A stretch of 64,000 bases of DNA from Citrus sinensis (lineage: Eukaryota > Streptophyta > Magnoliopsida > Sapindales > Rutaceae), in assembly GCF_022201045.2 (NCBI RefSeq), contig NC_068562.1, positions 3,472,001 to 3,536,000 of the forward strand. The letters run 5' to 3'. Positions 1 through 11,000 of this stretch are shown here, piece after piece. The notes below the pieces were generated by a model, which was not told where the DNA came from, did not search any database, and was given only the letters and a program-made list of their open reading frames with translations. How positions within the stretch are numbered: position 1 is the stretch's first letter; every line of letters starts with the position of its first letter. Made by a program: the position numbers and the translations under genes.

Positions 1-2530
1 TTTGAAAAGTAAAGTATATGTGTTTGTTAAATTTTATTATGAAAGTACTATTTTATTATATAATGACCAAAATAGACATATGTTTTTATTACTTTTTATT
101 TTTAGAGTATGTTTAATAAAATTGTTTAGACATATCTTTTTTCTTAAATATGTAAAATTACATTAAAAACCTCAATTAAAAAATCTAAAGAATTTTATAA
201 TTTGTTACATAAAATATTATAAAGATAAAAGTATGATTTATATATTAGGGTTTATGGATAAATAAGATATAATTATCTTTTTATTAAAATCTAGGGTTAT
301 AATAGAAATTTTAAAAAAGTATGGTAACTTATTAAATAAGTATTAAATATGTTGTTTATGAAAAGCAACCATCTACCTGCTTTTAAAAACTGCTGATAAA
401 ATGGAGAAAATTATGAAATAAGTTGCTTTTACAAAATTTACCAAATACTATTTTTATAAAATAAATTATGAATTAAGCAGCTTATTAAATTTCAACTGCA
501 ATCCCAAACGAGCTTTCAAAATAATGTAAAAAGTTATGACAAGTGGTGGAATCTGTATGATTTTTGAAGGGACTGTAACAACAACTGTAACTTAACAAAA
601 TACACACACACACACAAATATATATAGCATGCAGATAAATTTCAACATTACTGTTAAAATTAGGAATTAGGTGTTGGATGGTAACGTGAGTATAGGCCAA
701 CAAGGTAGGGGCGGGCTACAATTGGTAGTAATGCTAAATTACCTAGCTCGCTGTTCTTCTCCGGTGTGTGTGTGTGTGTGTGTGTGTATATGTTGGTATT
801 AGTAAAGTTAGATAGATTTAGGGCACTTTAATTATAATATGAAAGTCCACGTTAGTAGTGAACTGCACACCTAGCTATCACCCAACTCTTGGCCTAAAAT
901 TATGTCATTTTCTTTTATTATTATTTTTTAATGAAGAAAGTGAAATTAATTCGGCTTTTTTAAATATCTTATTCCAAAATATTATATACTGCGAGTCATT
1001 TCAAAATTTTTTTTTTTTTTGGGTGCAACTACAGGCCTACAACTAGTTATCATTATATTACTGCAAAATGAAAAACAAAAAATACTCGCTCACAATTACA
1101 TTGATTGAACTTTGTGTATTTATTACTTCTCAGTTAAATCATGATTATTAGATGAAATTTATATTTATAGAATGTTACGTATGTATGCGTATTGGATATA
1201 CTAATCAAAACTTGACTGAAATATTTTAAAATAATTTTTTTAATACTTACGTAGATTAAAAAGTCAAAATTTTTTTTTTTTTAAAATAAGAGTGGTGGGC
1301 AAAGCCCAAATAAATTTCTATTTTTTTTTCCTTTACTACCCCCAAGACTCGAATCAATTGCTACAAGTTTATTGTTATTACCAACCCGACCACGCCTTTA
1401 GAGTTGATTAAAAAGTCAAAGAATACACAAGTACATCAATATATTTCAAGATTATAATTTAATTAGATATTGTTCTTAATGCTTTTTTTAAAAAAAAAAA
1501 TAAAAAAATCTTAGCATCACAAGAAATACACGCGCACACACAGAGTATGGTCCAGGTGTGAAACCCGCACTATTTTACAAAAGGAAATTATGGGGCATAC
1601 AGGCCTCTCAAATAGTAATGTGATTTGAGTTTTTTTAAAACAAGGCTGCTTTACAATATCAAGCCAACAATGATAATATCTGGAACTAGAATAATCCCCC
1701 AAGTGTCTCTTTCACTTTCTCTGTTTCTAAATTTCAAGAAAATGGCTTTCAAATAATTATGTTTAGAAAAATGATCAATTAGCACGGTACTTTGGATGCT
1801 TAATTAATGAGATGATTATCTCTGCTTTCTCCTTCCCAAACATACATCCTTGTTCCGCATGGATATTCTTTGAGCTTTCTTTGACAAAACCCATCAAAAA
1901 GCATGGAGACCGAGTATTAATCTGACTAATCATTTGATTTTACTAAGAAAATCGGACTTTTATTATCTTTATATCTGGGAGAAATAATAATAATAATTAA
2001 AAAAAAAAATTGTAAAAAGGTAGTTACCGTTCGCATACAACAAGAATGTGAGACTATGATTGTGTGCCTAGCTTTACCTAAGCTGTCAAGCTTAGTCATG
2101 ATTGCTAATTGGGTTTGGGCCCCAGGCTTGGGGCGTACCGGACAGACATTTTACTGTAAATTACACAGCATTAAACTTTACTTAATTATCATTAACCCTC
2201 GATCAATTTCTTTAACAGCAACCAATTTTACCTCTTTTTTTTTTTTTTTTTTTTTTGGTTCCAGATAAGTATAAAGTATTTGTTTTTTTAAAAGATACCG
2301 AAATTAGCGTTAAATAGCCGTTACAGGCGCCTTTTCTTAGCGGAAGCAATGCATAGACTTACTTCATTAATTAGAGGTGTCATTGTCTTTCAAATGAACC
2401 CAAAAAATAATAAAAATAAAAGCAATAATTTATTTGATTAACCAAATAAAGAAAAAAAGAAAAAAGAAAAAAGAAAGCAGAGCATTAGCAGCAACAATGC
2501 AAAATCTAAAACGTGGGGTCCACGCCCATA
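1..2530. other. AT-rich intergenic DNA upstream of the first gene
   Basis: No coding region is supported here; the open frames are short and low-complexity. It holds a (CA)n run near 603-617, a (TG)n run near 765-787, several poly-T runs, and one SINE (listed separately). Around 300-515 there are AT-rich stretches with sequences such as ACCAAATAC and CCCAAACGAGC, which resemble the ends of hAT-type MITEs, but I could not define both ends or a target duplication. Confidence 0.6.
1269..1405 (-). mobile_element. tRNA-derived SINE with perfect 15-bp target duplication
   Basis: On the minus strand the element starts at 1405. It has an A-box-like TGGTCGGGTTGG (plus 1381-1392) and a B-box-like GATTCGAGTCT (plus 1345-1355), then an internal body, and ends in an A-rich tail (the poly-T at 1269-1282 on the plus strand). 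It is flanked by a perfect direct repeat GATTAAAAAGTCAAA at 1254-1268 and 1406-1420. A Pol III promoter pair, an A-tail and a long exact target duplication together are diagnostic of LINE-mobilised SINEs. The perfect duplication suggests a fairly recent insertion. The family name is unknown. Confidence 0.85.
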
Positions 2531-2534
2531 ATAG

Positions 2535-2544
2535 CTATAAATAG
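2535..2544 (+). promoter_or_regulatory. TATA box of the 2756 gene
   Basis: CTATAAATAG lies about 210 bp upstream of the ATG at 2756 and is followed by a pyrimidine-rich leader (2575-2660). It is a near-perfect plant TATA box. It implies transcription starting near 2570 and a 5' leader of about 185 nt. Confidence 0.7.
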
Positions 2545-2755
2545 GGAACCTTTCCCGGCGAAGCCAACTCCCCACACTCTCTCTCCCTGGCTTTTTCCCT
2601 TTGCCATTTACTACCACTTCCCCCCCCTTTCTTCTTCTTCTGTTTGCTGTTTTTGTTTTCTTTACTTCCATAAACACTCACATCACAACTGATTGGAATC
2701 GCTAAGGTTTTAAGGTTTTTTTTAGACCCCCCAAAAAAAAAACAAGGAAAAGAAA

Positions 2756-3949
2756 ATGGTCGACGTAGACCGGAGAATGACCGGTCTCAACCCGGCTCAC
2801 ATTGCCGGCTTACGCCGTTTATCAGCCCGAGCAGCAGCACCAACTACCGCCACGTCACTCCCAGTCCGCAACGGTCTTGTTTCCTTCTCTTCATTAGCTG
2901 ATAAAGTCATTACCCATCTAAAAAACTCGGGCATCCGAGTCCAGCCGGGTCTATCCGACGCAGAGTTCGCCAGAGCGGAAGCAGAGTTTGGCTTCGTCTT
3001 CCCTCCCGACCTCCGCGCCATCCTCTCCGCCGGCTTGCCTCTTGGTCCCGGCTTCCCCGACTGGCGCGCCACTGGCTCTGCTCGCCTCCACCTCCGCGCT
3101 TCTCTTGATCTTCCCATAGCTGCTATTACGTTCCAAATTGCTCGCAACGCTCTTTGGTCCAAATCTTGGGGCCCCAGACCATCTGACCCGGAAAAGGCCT
3201 TACGGGTCGCCAGAAATGCGCTTAAGAGAGCCCCGCTCTTGATTCCCATCTTCAACCATTGCTATATTCCTTGCAACCCCACTTTGGCCGGTAATCCCAT
3301 ATTTTACGTTGATGAGAATCGGATTTTCTGTTGCGGTTTGGATCTGTCTGATTTTTTCGAACGTGAATCGTTATTCCGGAGCACTGAATCCGACCCCCAG
3401 GTACTTATAAAACAAAGATCCGTAAGTGAGAGAACAGCTGGGTCATCATCGAATTTTTCACGCAGAAGTCTGGATGCGGGTCTCGGGTCTAGGACCCCGA
3501 GATGGGTGGAGTTCTGGAGCGACGCGGCAATCGATCGCCGCCGCAGAAACTCGTCGTCTTCCTCTTCTTCGTCGCCGGAGAGGTTCTTTGACATGCCCAG
3601 ATCCGAAATCCCTAAATGGGTCGATGATTACATGGGTCAAATCGGGTCGGTTTTAAGAGAAGGCGGGTGGAGCGAGCCCGATATTGTGGAAATAGTGACC
3701 GTTTCGGCTTCGGGGTTTTTTGAGGGCGAGATGGTTATGTTGGATAATCAATCGGTCTTGGATGGTTTGCTTTTGAAGGCAGATCGGCTTTCGGAGTCTC
3801 TTAGAAAATCCGGGTGGAGCTCCGAGGAGGTCTCGGATGCTTTTGGGTTTGATTTTCGACCGGAGAAGGAAAGAAAACCAGCTAAGAAGCTGTCGCCTGA
3901 GCTCGTTGAAAGAATTGGGAAACTTGCCGAATCGGTTTCCCGGTCGTAG
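2756..3949 (+). CDS. conserved plant protein of unknown function, SMI1/KNR4 (SUKH)-like N-terminal part
   Basis: A single uninterrupted 397-codon frame with higher GC than its surroundings. It starts at an ATG that follows a TATA box and leader, and stops at TAG. Residues about 65-120 read like the start of an SMI1/KNR4 (SUKH) fold: a helix with acidic and aromatic residues, [14 protein letters not shown], then a PGFPDW element. Residues about 125-210 continue with [11 protein letters not shown] and NPIFYVDEN, also compatible with that fold. A low-complexity Ser/Arg linker (about 225-285) precedes a helical C-terminal part (about 290-397) with repeated [12 protein letters not shown]-like segments. 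There is no signal peptide or membrane helix. I recall similar intronless Arabidopsis proteins (At3g50340/At5g67020 type) annotated only as hypothetical. Yeast Knr4/Smi1 is linked to cell-wall signalling, but transferring that role would be speculation. The gene itself is secure; the function is unknown. Confidence 0.88.
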   Translation: MVDVDRRMTGLNPAHIAGLRRLSARAAAPTTATSLPVRNGLVSFSSLADKVITHLKNSGIRVQPGLSDAEFARAEAEFGFVFPPDLRAILSAGLPLGPGFPDWRATGSARLHLRASLDLPIAAITFQIARNALWSKSWGPRPSDPEKALRVARNALKRAPLLIPIFNHCYIPCNPTLAGNPIFYVDENRIFCCGLDLSDFFERESLFRSTESDPQVLIKQRSVSERTAGSSSNFSRRSLDAGLGSRTPRWVEFWSDAAIDRRRRNSSSSSSSSPERFFDMPRSEIPKWVDDYMGQIGSVLREGGWSEPDIVEIVTVSASGFFEGEMVMLDNQSVLDGLLLKADRLSESLRKSGWSSEEVSDAFGFDFRPEKERKPAKKLSPELVERIGKLAESVSRS

Positions 3950-6900
3950 TACGGCATCTACCCGATCAAAGAGAGAGATTCTTCTTTTTAATTTTCTTTT
4001 GTTTTATAATTTAAAGGTCTCGGGGTCTGTTTTTTTCCTTTTTTTTTTTTTTTTAATCGATTAAGAAAACGTAGAAATTGAAAATATAATGGGGAAACGC
4101 GTTGTACTATGAAACAAAGCCATATAAAAGAGTTCAAATTACATGATGATTATATATATATATATATATATAATAAAAATAAAAAACATTTAAATGGAAA
4201 AGGAAGTGTTATACTGTATTATATAAAATACAGCTTCTCTCGTTCGAATTGGATACATGTGTTTACAGCTCGTTATTAATCTTAGATTTAATTTTATAAT
4301 AATGGAATATTTTATTTTGAGGAGCTGAACTGGCTCAGCTTTCTAAATCGGCACCGGCGCACGTGTGCATCTTTTCTCGATCAAAAAGACGTTAAGCATC
4401 AATCAGTGGTGAAAGCTTGGCCAGGATCAAAACAATTGCCAAGGTGCGCTGCCTGTGGGACAGCTTCATGATCATCACATTCGATGACGCTCATCGAATA
4501 AGCAATTTAAACGCTGTCGTTTGGTTTTTTTTTTTTTTTAAAAGGAGAATTTCATTTCCAATGATCTCAGAGGAAGTTTCTGGGAAAACGGAGTGATTTT
4601 GAAAACACTTGCACGTTTGCTGGGCAGAGTGGAAAGTGAAGGTGTGAAAATGTCTGAGAAAATCCCTGCTTTTAATAAACTATTTATGACAGAGAGAGAG
4701 AGATATAGAGATAGGGATATATTTAAAATTTGTATTTCTTGGATTTTGAGAAAAAGAAAAAAAAAGATATTGGGGTTTTCAGAGGAAATCCTGACACAGA
4801 AGCCTTCTCACCGCTTGGCTTTTAAAGAGGCATAACAACGAGGTGAATAAATTGTGAGCCTTTTGTATTGGATGGGAAAGTGATTTTGGACATATCTCAA
4901 ATTAGAAGTTCAAAAGTTTTGCAAGAATATTGTAAGTTTTTGCAAAGATTAAGGGCATTGTTGGATGGGTCAAAACCCAAACACTGAACACACACCCAAA
5001 AAAAAAAAAGAAGAAGAAGAATAAATAAAAATCACGTGAAGTGGGGTCCGAACATATGACATGGGATAGTTTAACAAGAAGTAGGGCGAAGTAATTCGAA
5101 CAAAGATTGATTGATTTCTTTCTTTCTTTTCACATCTCTTGGGATTTAAGTTGTTTGGTAGGTCTCCTCCTCTACTCTCTCCGATCCACATTTTGTTACA
5201 ATCTGAGGGAGCCACAGCCCACAAGTGCATGTCCTCTTATCTGGAGGAGCGTGACGATTGTACTTGTACGGGAAGAGGGTTAAGTGGATTCATCCATATC
5301 AGCAGATTTGAAACTCGAAAGCCTGGTAATGATTCTTATTAATTATATTAGCCGTGTCCTATAATTAATCAATTCGATATGAAATTATTAAAAAAAGAGG
5401 CTTGGTTCAGTGGATTCGTACAAAAGCTTTGGGATTGATCCAAGTGGTTGCGGGATGATGACAGCTTTCACACAGGGTAGACAATTGATATCAACTCATC
5501 TGTTTTTGTACATCGTTGGTTCGATTAAATGATTAAGAGTAGACCACTGCGTTTCTAATAAAGCCAATTTTTAGAATACGTACGCACAGGAAAAATCCGG
5601 TGCAAATCCCACCAGATGAGCAGTAGCTACCCTGTCCATCAACCTTATCAATACCAAAATACAAACGAATCAACAAAACCCGTCACGTAATTATTGGCAA
5701 AATCAAAAGATAAATCAATTTCACAGTAAAATACTTGATGCCACCCACGCCTCCTAGTCCTATTCTCTCACGGACTTTTTTAAACCTTTCAGCTCACATG
5801 GGTATTGCCTTTTTTTTCAGATTTGTATATGGCAATAATTAAAAAAACCGACTTGACACTACAAAATAAATCCGAAAGCAGGTAAAAAGTGCTTGGAGCA
5901 TGAGCTTCCTATCAGTATTCCTATTTCCTAACGAGAGAGACGTTCGCAAGTACAAAATTAAATGTTTCATCTTTCAACGGCCACTGCCACCGATCCATTT
6001 TACCCGACTCGACCGTTGATGTCACCTGTGACCCTCACCGCCAATTCATCATCTTCACGTGTCACCTCCGCTGGACAACAAGTATGTTCGTGCTGTCTAA
6101 ATACGTACAAATTAATGGACCACGGTGAAATTTAATAAGCGTTATGGGCTCTCAGTCAGTCCCTCACAAGTTGTGGTGTCTGCAGGTCTCGGGACAATGT
6201 GATCACTGAAGCTTCTTATACCTAATAGCCCCACCCTTCTTCCAGGGTTCGTTCATGTAAATCATGCCAAATTTTTTCATGCTTTTAGCATATAATCATC
6301 AGTCTTAATTAATTTTGAGATATTAAATCAACAAGTTAATTTGATGCACTCGTTAAATTTCTGTTTTTAGTTATTAACATGTACATAGATCCTGGTCTCA
6401 GTCTGAACTGTCTGAACATATATCGGCCACAAATATTCAATACTCAACTTCCCATAATTTTGTTAAATAAAAATCAATAGTAATAACAATAATAATAATA
6501 ATTGTCTTTTGTCTGGTTAAGAGGGGGGAAGTGGCCTCCACTGTCTTTAGAGAAGTTAAGGCTGAGACGGTGTTTTTCCAAGCAAAAGGGGACAGACAGT
6601 AGCACTTGGGGCTTTTGAATGAGATGATGATTGATACTGATGATAGATATAAACTGAAGTACGAAATTGAAATGGGCATTGGCCAATGGCCAATGGCCAT
6701 TGGGTAGTGATTGAAATTTAAGGCGACTGTCAAATACTTTGGATGGCGACTAATCGTTGACAGTAAATTAAGACTAGGGCAACCGAAGCGACGGTGTCTT
6801 ACTTTTTGGTCATTTGCAGTTGCGACACTACTCGTCACTTGTTACATAAAAGTCAAATTTGTTTGGTATCTTCTTATTATATATATGCCCTGGACCCCCT

Positions 6901-8018
6901 GCTGTGTTTGTGTTGCATTGTCAATGGTGTCATGTATGTTTCTGCAAAGTTTTCGATTTCTGTATTAATTGCTGTAACAACAAATACTCAGTATGAAAAC
7001 TGAATTAATAAAGTAAATGAATTGAAAGATGAAATTTATCGGGTCAGGTTACACGCTTTTGTACTCATTTATAGCAAAGAGCTGGAATGAAATGGACAAG
7101 TTCATTGTCAGGCTTTTTTGTGTGCGAGGTGATATTTACCTGTGAATCACACAGTCATCTTCTTCATCGTAAGGAAACGTATAATTAATTACCCTTTTTG
7201 TTCGTGCAAGTGTTCTACGAGCTTCTTATTTTGAGATTTTATTTTGGTCATATGCAGACAAGTTGCATGTGCATGACATGAGGGCTGTGTTAAATGAGGT
7301 TGGACCCCGCTTGTCAGTAAAATTATTGTTAACATAAATCTATCAATTACATCTTCACGCCAGCCCTTCAGAACCAACCAATCTCTGCCTTTGAGTTGAG
7401 TGACGACTCGACTTATATTTCAGTTTTTCGAAATTAGATATTTCACCCATTACGGATAATTTTCACTGACCTCCGTCTTCAACTCACGCATATGAACTTT
7501 ATGTCCAAATTAACACTGGCATTTACTAGTAATTTCCACTGACCCACTCTCAGTCTCAGCTATCTTCAACTATTTGCATTTCTTGTTTGTATCTCAGTTT
7601 TTCTGAATTTTGTCACGGTGGTGTCTTATTGTGAAGCCTGAACCTTGCATGATCAAGAAGCCTCAACCAGTGGGCTCCGGAGAAAGTTTTATGGGCTTCA
7701 TCCAAGCCCACAACACAAAGTAAAAATTGGACCACTATCATAACAGGAGTCATGGACATGCTACGTATACAGTTGTTCTGCCATTAAGCCAATAGTTGTT
7801 TGTATTAGAAATGAAATTAAATTAAATTAAATGTTCCAGCTTTCCCTGAAACAAAGCAGCTCTATGTGTGAGTATGACATTTCTTGTGCTGTGCTCGCTA
7901 CTCTGATCCTACATTTGTATACAAGGCAGGGCATCAGACTTGCATTAGTGCGCCAATAAATGCTGTACAATTCCTCTTCCTGTATACTCCGATAAAAAAA
8001 TGACTAACTTCAGATATT
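3950..8018. other. intergenic region between the SUKH-like gene and the 3' end of the epoxidase gene
   Basis: No gene is supported. It contains the 3' flank of the first gene, a (TA)n run at about 4151-4172, a possible degenerate SINE at about 5394-5520, an (AAT)n-like run near 6480-6500, and a small self-overlapping repeat of GGCCAATGGCCAATGGCCATTGG type at about 6678-6702. Open frames such as those at 4593-4835 and 6437-6838 are AT-rich, lack recognisable domains and have no splice-consistent extension. Confidence 0.55.
5394..5520 (+). mobile_element. possible degenerate tRNA-derived SINE
   Basis: TGGTTCAGTGG at 5403-5413 fits a Pol III A box well. GGGATTGATCC at 5431-5441 is a weaker B box. 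No A-rich tail or convincing target duplication was found, so the ends are approximate and the assignment is tentative. Confidence 0.3.
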
Positions 8019-11000
8019 TTACACTGCCTGAAGAATTTCACCCGCTTCCTTTCTCTCTGAATTATTATTTGGAGGAGTTCCCATCACCTTCACCCGAAAA
8101 ATTGCCTGCACATATTACAATGAAGCTCAGTCAGAGAAAATTGTTTCAAAAGAAATAGTAAATGATGCCATCGCTGAAACTTTGAAGTTGAAACAGCAGG
8201 TGGGTGATTGGTAAAGAAGATGACTATCTGAGATAAAATGACAGTTAACCAACACTTTCGTTGTTGGAACCTGGAAGCACAACGGCTACAATCCTACTCT
8301 ATAACGGCTCAACCAACAAGCTATAAGTGTTAATTGAGAAACATGCTGTTAAACTGAATGTAAAGAATCATTCATAACCTTTTTATCAGAGCCAAACTCA
8401 ATAGTGTCTGACGGACGAAACCGAGCAGGAAAGTTTGAAGATACCCTATACCTTCGCCCTTCATTGCTGCACTTGGAAAGGGAAAAATCTTAGAGAAGAG
8501 CTCTACCAAGTATTGAAGATTGGCATCAACAGCCATATGCTTTCAACTTACTCTGTGACATAGGTTCCATGTTCGCTCTGCAAATCAATCAGGTAGAAGG
8601 CACCATCTTTATAGCTGATACGAGCATGCATTTTGGACACCTGAGATATATAGATTAAATTCATTAAACCATTGTCAGTTAAACTTGAACACAATGACTT
8701 CAGAAATTAATTATTTATATCCCAGATCAACGAGGCAAACAAGGTGAGCAGCCAATAATTCACCTGCGCTGAAGGGATCACAATCGATGTTCGAGAAAAA
8801 TCCTCGTGACTTTCACTTCTGCAGTCATAATAACACATCAATATGATAGATTACCATCTTAATCTAATTGAATAGCATAAATATCAGCCATTAATTTACG
8901 TAAATATAATTCAATAGCAATACGGATTCACAATCATAATCATACCCAATTAAATAGGGTTCATTCTCATGTGATCCACTTAAATAAATAGGCTGCGAAA
9001 CAACATTCTCACTTCCAGATGGTACTAGAAACCACCTACACAATAAACAAGAGGGTATGGAAACAGTGATTTCAGAATGTGTACAAGAATTAGAAAAGGC
9101 ACAAGGGTTGATATTCACAAACATAAGGTTTATCATACGCACTCTCCATTCATAGCACGCTCCAATGCGTCATCGTCACGAAACCATGTTCGTAAGTTGT
9201 CACTTGCCTGAAGAAATTATAGATCAAGGATTAACATCTACAGGATCCCAACTTAATATAACAGTAACAAAGCAATGTACCTTGTCCGAGAGCTTGCAAC
9301 ACGGTGACCTACCTTCAAGTTTTGAGCTGCAAAGGAATAAAATCATATTTTCAGTTCCATTAAGTAAACCTTTAACTAAATAAATTTGTGAATGCTTTAG
9401 CATATTTTTAGAAATCCATCTTTATGATATTTCTTTTCCAACTTAAATGCTTTAGTATTTAGGATCCTACTTTAAACCTTGGCCCAGAGCTTCCTAAAAA
9501 CACTGAGAATGCATTGAGTTACTATGGTGTTGGAGAAACAAGGCTATTCTAGAGTAAATGCAATAAGCACAAAGAATTCCAAACATGAAAAGCTAAATAA
9601 TACCTGATGCATATATGGTCGTATGAGATTACCAGTTGGCCAATGCTTTTAGTTTAGCAATCCCATATACATTAGAGGGAATAAAAATCATTGATTTGAG
9701 TTTTCGGGATCAAAGGTGTTCTGCCATAAAATTAATGATGGTGAAATATAAAGATAAAAGCTAGAATGCAGAAGAGGACAGAGTCTACCAAATCTAACCT
9801 GTTGCCACCTAAGACCCAACTAAGCATTAAGGGCATTGCTAAGTCAATGAAAAATCGACCACCTACTCTTCCTGGATGAGGTATCCGGAACTTTGTCAAA
9901 AACTGCAAAGGAAACCATCCGCATGATAAAATCTTACTCAAGAACTAGATTTAAGTTATTATTTTAGTAATTGGATAATAACCAAAATAACCTACCGACA
10001 ACGGTCCAAGTCCAACACCTAAATAAGCCTTGTAAGTTGAAGCCATCACTGCGGCCGATCTTGCCAGTCCATGGATAACAGCCACTCGCAGTCTCCTAGC
10101 TCTCTCATAGCTGCAGAATTTAAAAGCACGACCAATGAGAGTTGGTTGTAAACTCTGCTCAGGTACCACAACCAAGAACATAAGAAGATTCATCCATGAT
10201 GCCCAATAGTCCATGCACAGACATTAAGTGATCCTGTTCTCAAATTGTCTGTCTTCTCTTTTTCCCCTTTTTTTTTTTTTGGTCCTAGGCACGTCAACAC
10301 TTCTCTTTCAGATTTTTTGGCAAACAAATCATCTGTTACCTCTTTAGAGCAGAAACAATGTCAATGGGGGTTTTTGACTCATTGCTTTTTTTACAGGCTT
10401 TCTCAAGCTCTACTGCAAGTTGATAACCATCCTGTAACAAAGAAATAAATAATTTGATTATGAGAAATAGAGCACTTCCCAAGTATTATTCCAAGAGGCA
10501 TTCATTAATTGGATGGTCCAATTGATGAATGCCACATCACTTGGAATGAAAAAGAAGTTGGGATAATGTCTTTTCCAGTTCTCCCATCTCAAAAAGCCTA
10601 GACAGAAATTATATTTTGAATAATAAATATGGTTCATGAAACATCAACTATCACACTACTGCAAATTTGAAAGAAAAAAAAGAATCACATGTGGAAGTCC
10701 ATGAAGGGGTACCCCCAAATTCATAATGGGAATGATCTTAATTCTTGATATCAAGAAAAAGAAAAGAAAATCAGTAATAAAAACATGATTTCCAATTTCT
10801 AATGCCAATAGCCTTAAAGGCAATAGATAGCTATCAGGTGTTAGAACAAGGATAACTAGAAACAAAATATTTTCTACCCCCAACCACGCGCACAGCAAAA
10901 ACAAAAACAACAACCACAATAGCCACGGCATGCTGAATTTGATGTCAATATCATTTAAAAAAGATGAACAATACAACAAAAAGAATGAATAATTAAATAA

